Source: Miniphocaeibacter sp964345925
GTDB taxonomy: Bacteria; Bacillota; Clostridia; Tissierellales; Peptoniphilaceae
DNA: 12,767 nt
Direction of reading: 5' to 3'
Assembly (NCBI GenBank): GCA_964345925.1
Contig: CAYFSP010000044.1
Location: 1-12,767 of the forward strand
Shown: positions 1 through 5,169 of the stretch, piece by piece
How positions within the stretch are numbered: position 1 is the first letter of the stretch
Layout of the letters: the number at the start of each line of letters is the position of its first letter
Program-made: the position numbers and the translations under genes
Notes under the pieces: generated by a model
The model's input: only the letters and a program-made list of their open reading frames with translations
What the model was told of the DNA's origin: nothing
The model's database searches: none

Positions 1-656
1 TCTAATATACTACTTTCTTTAAATAAGGTTTTAGAAATATATTTTTCTTCTCCTCTTACAATGTATTTCATTATATTCATCCAATAAGTTGAATTTCCTC
101 CACCATTTCCTCGTATATCGATTATTAAATTCTCTCTACTGTTATTTTCAGTAATATAATCTACTATAGACTTGTAAAATTCTTCATCTTTATCAGTTGA
201 ATTCATATCTGGTAATTTTATGTATATGGAATTTTTTATACCATTTTCCAATTTTATATTATATGTCTTCTTTATTGTTCCTTCCTCAGCAGTATTAAAA
301 GTTAATTTAATATCTTCATTAATTGTCTTATAGTCTTCATCTGTAACATTGTAGAATTCTTTTGATTTTTTATTATCGGCTACTTTATATATTTCTTTTT
401 GTGGCTTTATCATTTCTTCAAATGCTTTTTCTGGATTTTCTTTTGCTTTATCAGGTATATAATCTCCTAAATATGCCAATTGTTTTTCTTTGTCCAGCTT
501 GAAAAATTCTTTACTTAATTCAACAAAATATAAATCTAATAAATATCGTCCTTTTGGGAAAGCTGCAAAATGGCCTATGGTTTTATTTTCTTTTATTTCG
601 CCTATAACTTTATTGTAAAACCCTACAATTTTTTCGCCGTTATTATAATCCAAGTC
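1..656 (-). pseudogene. S41-family (C-terminal processing) peptidase, N-terminally truncated and running off the window
   Basis: The minus strand is open from about 674 to the window edge and encodes about 218 residues of a protein whose last visible part contains DIRGNGGGNSTYW (about 120-82). This matches the D-[IL]-R-x-N-x-G-G motif that precedes the catalytic serine in S41 tail-specific proteases, enzymes that are usually exported and cut proteins near their C-termini. The Ser/Lys catalytic residues would lie beyond base 1 and cannot be seen. The protein-like sequence begins abruptly (SDLDYNNGEK) at 656, where the inverted-repeat element starts; upstream in frame is a TAA (677-675) inside that element. 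There is no ATG near the 5' end, no signal peptide and no normal ribosome binding site, so the N-terminal part of the gene is missing. A TTG at 653-651 with GGGGTG just upstream could initiate a shortened cytoplasmic product, but I think a disrupted gene is more likely. Family call fairly sure; pseudogene status likely. Confidence 0.7.
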
Positions 657-724
657 TGAAGTGCACCCCAAATGTTAGACATTTATGATAACATAAATAA
701 AAAACATAAGGGGTGCACTTCAGA
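655..724. repeat. Short element with 15-bp perfect terminal inverted repeats; probable collapsed IS or MITE
   Basis: TCTGAAGTGCACCCC (655-669) is repeated exactly in inverse orientation as GGGGTGCACTTCAGA (710-724), with a 40-nt AT-rich centre that itself holds ATGTTA/TAACAT (672-677, 689-694). Read as TGAAGTGCACCCC...GGGGTGCACTTCA (657-722), the ends begin with TG, and one side continues CAAATGTTAGACATTT, a layout like the termini of IS150-group IS3 elements. No transposase lies between the ends, so this would be a MITE or the two ends left after internal deletion. No target-site duplication is visible (GTC on the left, GAA on the right). It separates the 3' end of the pirin gene from the headless S41 gene. 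The family assignment is from memory of end patterns, not from a search. Confidence 0.6.
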
Positions 725-749
725 AAAACTTTGCCATTCTTTAAAAATA

Positions 750-1769
750 TTATTTTTTAGGATATTCTACTGTTCCATCACTAAATTTTGCAAATCTACC
801 AGAGTCTTTTGGATTTACAGGTCCGCCAATATCCCATGGCCATCCTCCAAATTCTGTGTTTTGATAATCTGAATAAGCTTGTCTAATCTCTTCTTGAGTA
901 TTCATTACAAATGGACCATACGCTGCTACAGGTTCATTTATTGGTTCACCTTCAAGTAAAAGTATTTTACTTTGAGTACTGCCATTTTCTATATTTATAA
1001 CCATATCTGAAACTAACTCTACATATGATTCACCTTCTATTTTTTGACCATCTACCTTAATAGATTCACCTCTGTAAAAATAGATCATTCTTCCTGCTGT
1101 TTTACTAGTTGCTCTTAAATTATATACTGCTCCTGGTTCTAAACTTATTAACCAAATTGCAACATTATTTTCCTTATTGCTAGCCCAAGATTCTGGAGTA
1201 GGGTCTAATGCCTTAACTTCTTTATAGTCACCTGCTACAACTTTAATCTCCGTAGCTTTATTATTATCATCAATTTCTTTAACTATAGGAATATCTTCAT
1301 TCCATAACATTTTATAATGAGGCTCACCCATCTTGTTTTTACTTGGTAAATTTAACCATATTTGAAAAAGTTCCATTGTATTATTTCTATCTTCATGGAC
1401 TAAAGGAAACATTTCACAATGCTGTACCCCTTTCCCTGCCATTAACCATTGAACATCTCCTTCACCATAACGGCCAGCACCACCAAGACTATCTGTATGG
1501 TCAACAAATCCCTGTTCTACTATAGTAACCGTTTCAAATCCTCTATGTGGGTGAACTGGAAATCCTGGAACAATATCACCGTAGTACATTCGCCAAGGTG
1601 CATCTAAATCAAAATCATTTCCTATTGATTGATTTTTCAAAAATTTAACAGGTCCCATTTGTTCATTTCCTTCTGGATAATGGTCTAAATGGTGAGCCGT
1701 AATAATATATGGTGATTTAACTGGTAATCTAAAACCTATTTTCCCACTATCTATAATACTATTTTTCAT
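750..1769 (-). CDS. Pirin-family cupin protein
   Basis: A 339-residue bicupin of the pirin/YhaK-like family, cytoplasmic. The N-terminal cupin carries the pirin signature HPHRGFET (73-80), HTDSLGG (91-97) and GDVQWLMAGKGVQHCE (104-119); His73, His75, His117 and Glu119 are the expected iron ligands (human pirin uses three His and one Glu). A C-terminal pirin domain follows at about 200-310. Pirins act as iron-dependent, redox-sensitive regulators or as quercetin 2,3-dioxygenases; nothing here tells which, so no specific function is assigned. The ATG at 1769 is preceded by AAGGGGG with good spacing. It is a single-gene unit: the next gene upstream ends at 1898, and a candidate promoter with an inverted repeat lies between. 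The family is sure; the biochemical role is open. Confidence 0.9.
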   Translation of the reverse strand: MKNSIIDSGKIGFRLPVKSPYIITAHHLDHYPEGNEQMGPVKFLKNQSIGNDFDLDAPWRMYYGDIVPGFPVHPHRGFETVTIVEQGFVDHTDSLGGAGRYGEGDVQWLMAGKGVQHCEMFPLVHEDRNNTMELFQIWLNLPSKNKMGEPHYKMLWNEDIPIVKEIDDNNKATEIKVVAGDYKEVKALDPTPESWASNKENNVAIWLISLEPGAVYNLRATSKTAGRMIYFYRGESIKVDGQKIEGESYVELVSDMVINIENGSTQSKILLLEGEPINEPVAAYGPFVMNTQEEIRQAYSDYQNTEFGGWPWDIGGPVNPKDSGRFAKFSDGTVEYPKK

Positions 1770-1773
1770 TTTA

Positions 1774-1780
1774 TTCCCCC
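1774..1780 (-). promoter_or_regulatory. Ribosome binding site of the pirin gene
   Basis: On the minus strand the sequence AAGGGGGAATAAAATG places a strong purine-rich Shine-Dalgarno 6-7 nt before the ATG at 1769. The same AAGGGG style precedes the alkyltransferase and the FAD-subunit TTG start, which supports those starts as well. Confidence 0.7.
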
Positions 1781-1782
1781 TT

Positions 1783-1832
1783 ATAATATTAGTGTTAAAA
1801 AGCTTACATTATAATATACCCACTAATATTAT
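1783..1832 (-). promoter_or_regulatory. Pirin promoter region with a 12-bp inverted repeat bracketing the -10 box
   Basis: ATAATATTAGTG (1783-1794) and CACTAATATTAT (1821-1832) are perfect inverted copies separated by 26 nt. Between them, on the minus strand, lies TATAAT (1813-1808) as a -10 box; no good -35 is visible. The upstream arm would lie in the -35/-10 spacer and the downstream arm just after the transcription start, so the repeat is not wholly transcribed and makes more sense as paired regulator binding sites (possibly looped) than as an RNA hairpin. The identity of the regulator is unknown. Confidence 0.45.
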
Positions 1833-1897
1833 TTATTTATCTTGTAAATATATACTACTTATAATTTGTAATATATTTAATGGGTTGGTAATAGGTT

Positions 1898-2731
1898 TTA
1901 TTTATTTATTTCTACTAGGACTATCTCAGGTTTATTAAATACTCTAAAAGGTATTAAACTACTTCCTATTCCTTTACTTACAACCATTGTAGTATTCTTC
2001 TCCCTATGGACTCCACCATCATATTCTGGTAAAAATCCTTGGTTTGGTGCAAATAATGCTCCAATTATTGGCAATCTAATTTGACCACCATGGGCATGGC
2101 CTGTAAAGGCTAAGTCCACATTATTCTTTACATATTCCTTAAATAATTCTGGTCTATGACATAGAAGTATATTATATTTATCTTCCTTTATATTTTTTTC
2201 TAAACTATTTAACAAATTTTTCTTTCCGTAATAAGTTGGATCATTTAGTCCAATTATATTTAATCCACCACTTTTCCCTTCTATTTCCACCGACTCATCT
2301 TCTAGGACTATTACTCCTAATCTTTTCATTTTCTCTATAAATTTAGGAAATTCTTTTAATCTCTGTTCGTGATTTCCTGTCGTATAGTATACTGGAGCTA
2401 TTTTTACAATTTCTTTTATGGATTTTTCTACCTCATCATAATCTGGCTTTCTGCTATTTATAATATCTCCTGTTATTACTATAATATCTGGTAAACTCTC
2501 CTTAACTCTGTTTATAAAATAGTCCTCTTTTAAGAACTTCTTATTATGGTAGTCGGAAATCTGTAATATTTTAAATCCTTTAAAATCTTTTAGCATACCA
2601 CCTTCTACTAAATTTACTTTAGTAATTTTAATAGATAAATTTTCGTATATTGTAAATATAGTAAATATTAAAAGTATTAATAAAATCCATTTAACCATTT
2701 TCTTTTTTCTACCTTTTGATTTCATATCCAT
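1898..2731 (-). CDS. Membrane-anchored calcineurin-like metallophosphoesterase (YkuE/YaeI type)
   Basis: A 277-residue protein with a basic N-terminus (KSKGRKKK), one hydrophobic segment at about 13-29, and then a metallophosphoesterase domain, so the catalytic part should face outside the membrane. All metal-site motifs are present: ISDYH (Asp60, His62; Tyr in place of the usual Leu), TGD (Asp89), GNHE (Asn120, His121), CH (His192) and GHAHGGQ (His212, His214). The family uses a two-metal centre to split phosphoesters; B. subtilis YkuE and E. coli YaeI are the closest types I recognise, the substrate is unknown. The ATG at 2731 lies inside the end of the ACT-domain gene, out of frame with it, with GAG in AGTTGAGAAAAAATG as a weak ribosome binding site, suggesting translational coupling. 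ATGs at 2725 and 2698 are alternatives. No clear terminator follows. Confidence 0.88.
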   Translation of the reverse strand: MDMKSKGRKKKMVKWILLILLIFTIFTIYENLSIKITKVNLVEGGMLKDFKGFKILQISDYHNKKFLKEDYFINRVKESLPDIIVITGDIINSRKPDYDEVEKSIKEIVKIAPVYYTTGNHEQRLKEFPKFIEKMKRLGVIVLEDESVEIEGKSGGLNIIGLNDPTYYGKKNLLNSLEKNIKEDKYNILLCHRPELFKEYVKNNVDLAFTGHAHGGQIRLPIIGALFAPNQGFLPEYDGGVHREKNTTMVVSKGIGSSLIPFRVFNKPEIVLVEINK

Positions 2732-3075
2732 TTTTTCTCAACTCTTTTAATGCTTTTCCAAATTCTCTCCTTTAACCAGAATATAGTCTGTATTATAGGT
2801 GGATATGACAAAAAGAGGTACTCCAATACTTTTTAAGATTTCAGAGATTTTGGCAATTATTCCCACTAAACTGAAATCAAGTAGTCCTTCTACTACAACA
2901 CATGACCAGTTTTCATCTTTTTCCAGTATTTTTTGGGCATATCTTCCACTTTACATACTAAAGACTTCTCCTCATCTGTTTTAGCTATAAAGACAAAATC
3001 ATTTTCTAAATTGGCTTCTTTATAGTCTTCAACTTTACATATTACAAAATTGCCTTCTATTAATTTAATTATCAT
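2709..3075 (-). pseudogene. ACT-domain protein (COG3603/ACT_7 type), broken by two single-base frameshifts
   Basis: The frame starting at the ATG at 3075 (MIIKLIEGNFVICKVED...) stops after 60 codons, but homology continues in other frames. After the A6 run at 2934-2929 the next frame reads ILEKDENWSCVVVEG, LLDFSLVGIIAKISEIL and VISTYNTDYILVKGENLE; after the A4 run at 2757-2754 a third frame reads ALKELRKNGYEIKR and ends at TAG 2711-2709. Adding one A to each run restores one protein of about 122 residues with the N-terminal lobe and C-terminal ACT fold (LDFSLVGI, ISTYNTDYILV) of this family, small proteins thought to bind amino acids. The start overlaps the alkyltransferase gene by 11 nt, has AGAGGG upstream, and the restored end overlaps the phosphoesterase start by 23 nt. 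The tidy overlaps argue for a once intact operon gene. Both lesions lie in A runs, so assembly error is a real alternative. Confidence 0.8.
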
Positions 3076-3529
3076 ATTTAATTCCCTCTAATTTCAATAG
3101 TTTTTCCTTCATAGGAAGTCCACCACCGTATCCAACAAGTTTGCCATTTGTACCTATTACTCTATGACATGGAATAATTATAACTATTGGATTTTTATTA
3201 TTAGCATTGCCTACAGCTCTACAGGCTTTTTCATTACCAATATATTTTGCTACATCTTTGTATGACCAAACTTCTCCATAGGGAATTTGTAATAGAGCAT
3301 TCCAAACCGATTTTTGAAAATCCGTTCCTTTTGGGTTTAATGGTAAATCGAAGGACTTTCTTTCTCCATTAAAGTATTCCTGTAATTGCTCATACGCTTT
3401 CTTAATAATTTCTACTTCTTCTAATTCCCCTTCAAAATTCTTAATAGTGGTAATATTAGTTATATGATTGTCTTCCTCACCAATATATAAATCACCAACA
3501 ATTGTGTTATATTTAAAATATTTTTTCAT
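3065..3529 (-). CDS. ogt: Methylated-DNA--[protein]-cysteine S-methyltransferase (Ogt-type)
   Basis: A 154-residue O6-alkylguanine-DNA alkyltransferase, cytoplasmic, which repairs O6-methylguanine by moving the alkyl group irreversibly to its own cysteine. The active-site motif PCHRVIG is at 120-126, so Cys121 is the acceptor with His122 and Glu148 (KLEG) as its network; RAVGNANNKNP (104-114) supplies the DNA-intercalating Arg104 and hinge Asn113. The short N-terminal domain (about 1-65) and the length fit stand-alone Ogt rather than an Ada fusion. The ATG at 3529 follows AAAAGGGGAATAAA, a strong ribosome binding site. It is the first gene of an overlapping chain: its last 11 nt contain the start of the ACT-domain gene, and the phosphoesterase follows. 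No Ada-type operator can be recognised. Confidence 0.95.
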   Translation of the reverse strand: MKKYFKYNTIVGDLYIGEEDNHITNITTIKNFEGELEEVEIIKKAYEQLQEYFNGERKSFDLPLNPKGTDFQKSVWNALLQIPYGEVWSYKDVAKYIGNEKACRAVGNANNKNPIVIIIPCHRVIGTNGKLVGYGGGLPMKEKLLKLEGIKYDN

Positions 3530-3577
3530 TTTATTCCCCTTTTAATCATTCTAAATCCGCTTTCACCCTTGATTAAT

Positions 3578-3608
3578 ATTATAATATTTAAAAAATAAAA
3601 AATCCCAA
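3578..3608 (-). promoter_or_regulatory. Candidate promoter for the ogt operon
   Basis: On the minus strand TATAAT (3583-3578) is a perfect -10 box, with TTGGGA (3608-3603) as a weak -35 at 19-nt spacing. The -35 would overlap the terminator stem of the upstream aminotransferase gene. The roughly 45-nt leader that follows contains TGATTAA/TTAATCA (3575 down to 3543) as a small inverted repeat. Placement is by consensus only. Confidence 0.35.
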
Positions 3609-3638
3609 TTTTCTACATAATATAGTAAATTGAGATTT
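3588..3638 (-). terminator. Rho-independent terminator of the aminotransferase gene
   Basis: In the minus-strand RNA AAATCTCAATTT (3638-3627) pairs with AAATTGGGATTT (3611-3600) through a 15-nt loop, with one G-U pair, and is followed at once by a T-rich tract (TTTTTATTTTTT). It starts about 10 nt after the aminotransferase stop codon. The stem is AT-rich but well placed. Confidence 0.75.
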
Positions 3639-3648
3639 AAATCTATTT

Positions 3649-4827
3649 TTAATTAATTTTTGAATATAGATACCTTATTCCATCTCCTAAGACTTTAATT
3701 CCCTTTTCTATATCCTCTTTAGAGGAATTGGTATAGTTTAATCTTAAAGTATTTGTATCCTTAGCTTTTAAATAGAAAGGGTTGCCAGGAACAAATGTTG
3801 TACCACGATTTATCGTATATTCAAATAGTTCAGCAGATGACATATTCTCTGGTAGAGTTACCCAAATAAACATACCTCCCTCTGGCCTAGTATAATTAAT
3901 ATATTCTATTTTTTCATTATCCAAACATGACAACATAAAATCTTTCTGTTCTTTATAATACTCACTTATTTTTATAATATGATTGTCAAGGTCATTATTT
4001 GATAAATAATCCTCTAATATCATTTGTGAAAACATATTTGTATGTAAGTCCGATGCCTGTTTAACTATATTTAGCTGTTCAATTATTTCATGATTTGCAC
4101 AAACCCACCCAATTCTCATAGAAGGAGCAAAGATTTTTGAAAAAGAACCTAATGCAATAATATTATCTTTTTGTAAAGAAATCATTGAGTCCATTTTCTT
4201 ATCTATAAAGTTTAACTCCATATATGGATTATCATCTATCATTAAAACATTATATTTTTTTAATAATTCTACAAGTTTTTTTCTATTATCCAATGAATAA
4301 CTAAGCCCAGATGGATTTTGGAAATTTGTTACAGCGTAAAATAATTGAGGATTCTTATTTTTGAAAGTTTCCTCTAATTTGTCTAAGTCTATTCCATCTT
4401 CTTTTAGCTCAACTACATTAAAATTTGGTTCATATGTTGAAAATGACTGAATTGCACCTAAGTATCCAGGTTTTTCAATAACTATTTCATCACCAATATC
4501 TAAAAATACCTTTCCAATTAAATCTAATGCCTGTTGAGAGCCATTTGTTATTAAAATATTATCTGGAGTAATATCTAAATCCTTATAATACCTATTTACT
4601 ATATATTCTCGTAAAGGCATATACCCTTCTGTTATACCATATTGTAAACAACTACTACCTTTTTTCTCTAAAACATTTACTGAAGATTTTTTTATTTCCT
4701 CAATTGGAAAAAAGTTTGGGTTTGGTAGTCCTCCTGCAAATGATATAATATTTTTATTTTCTGTAACTTTTAATATTTCCCTAACAAAAGATTTAGGAAT
4801 ATTTTTCATTCTTCGTGCAAATTGCAT
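3649..4827 (-). CDS. PLP-dependent aminotransferase, class I/II (2-aminoadipate/aromatic type, COG1167 fold without the MocR HTH)
   Basis: A 392-residue fold-type I aminotransferase, cytoplasmic. Visible landmarks: FAGGLPNPNFFP (30-41) near the N-terminus, LQYG (61-64), NGSQQALDL (95-103) for the PLP phosphate, NPSG (171-174), MIDDNPY (196-202) with the Asp that contacts the PLP ring nitrogen, SFSKIFAPSMRIGW (228-241) with Lys231 as the Schiff-base lysine, and LRLNY with Arg362 for the substrate carboxylate. The sequence resembles LysN-like 2-aminoadipate and kynurenine/aromatic aminotransferases (PLP, 2-oxoglutarate as amino acceptor); exact substrate cannot be read. There is no N-terminal winged helix, so it is an enzyme and not a MocR regulator. 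The ATG at 4827 follows AAAGGAGAG. It is monocistronic, with a terminator after it and a promoter in the 340-nt gap before it. Confidence 0.92.
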   Translation of the reverse strand: MQFARRMKNIPKSFVREILKVTENKNIISFAGGLPNPNFFPIEEIKKSSVNVLEKKGSSCLQYGITEGYMPLREYIVNRYYKDLDITPDNILITNGSQQALDLIGKVFLDIGDEIVIEKPGYLGAIQSFSTYEPNFNVVELKEDGIDLDKLEETFKNKNPQLFYAVTNFQNPSGLSYSLDNRKKLVELLKKYNVLMIDDNPYMELNFIDKKMDSMISLQKDNIIALGSFSKIFAPSMRIGWVCANHEIIEQLNIVKQASDLHTNMFSQMILEDYLSNNDLDNHIIKISEYYKEQKDFMLSCLDNEKIEYINYTRPEGGMFIWVTLPENMSSAELFEYTINRGTTFVPGNPFYLKAKDTNTLRLNYTNSSKEDIEKGIKVLGDGIRYLYSKIN

Positions 4828-5121
4828 AATGTCTCTCCTTTATTGCTTTTCTTTCATTTTATATTATCTATGAATAATTTTTCAAAAATTTTATTATAAA
4901 TTCCGTATTCCTGAAACACTATCATTCAATCTACTTTATGTCAATAATGTATTTGAAATATTTGTATTAAATACTACTATCTAAAATATAGTGTCACTGT
5001 CTTTCTTTTACAGATATTTGCTAATTCAATAATAAAATAATAATTTTTATTCTACTACTGTCTGTATAAATATTATCTAAAGGAATACTTTCCCCTTCTT
5101 TTCTTTGCCGTATTGTTTTAT
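4828..5121. other. Gene-free AT-rich interval upstream of the aminotransferase
   Basis: I find no coding potential in either strand here. It holds the ribosome binding site and promoter of the aminotransferase near its left end. Further right are AT-rich stretches with loosely repeated ACTACTATCT/ACTACTGTCT (about 4973-4982 and 5054-5063), too degenerate to call a repeat. No recognisable riboswitch. Confidence 0.5.
4916..4944 (-). promoter_or_regulatory. Candidate sigma-A promoter for the aminotransferase
   Basis: On the minus strand a perfect -35 TTGACA (4944-4939) is followed after 17 nt by TAGTGT (4921-4916) as a 3-of-6 -10. Transcription would start about 80-85 nt before the ATG. A second possibility nearer the gene is TTGAAA with TATAAA about 16 nt further on, around 4885-4859. 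Confidence 0.4.
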
Positions 5122-5158
5122 ACATAAAAATAGACCCTCATAATCTATATGAAGGTCT
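5122..5158 (-). terminator. Rho-independent terminator of the molybdenum hydroxylase operon
   Basis: In the minus-strand RNA AGACCTTCATA (5158-5148) pairs with TATGAGGGTCT (5142-5132) around a 5-nt loop, with one G-U pair, followed by ATTTTTATG. It begins 12 nt after the stop codon of the molybdopterin subunit. Confidence 0.85.
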
Positions 5159-5169
5159 TTCAATATATT

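Noticed and set aside
655..724. Inverted repeat as the transcription terminator of the pirin gene
   Set aside because: It lies after the pirin stop, but the arms are separated by 40 nt and no U tract follows the second arm on the minus strand. The TG...CA ends and the broken neighbour fit a mobile-element remnant better.
672..872. Plus-strand 66-residue ORF starting inside the inverted-repeat element
   Set aside because: It reads antisense through the 3' end of the pirin gene, resembles no transposase I know, and has no ribosome binding site.
2893..3075. Programmed -1 frameshifting or a genuine 60-residue protein at the ACT gene
   Set aside because: The A6 run could allow slippage, but the restored protein needs a second independent frame change at 2754-2757, no stimulatory stem-loop is evident, and the 60-residue product would lack the whole ACT fold. 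A broken gene explains it better.
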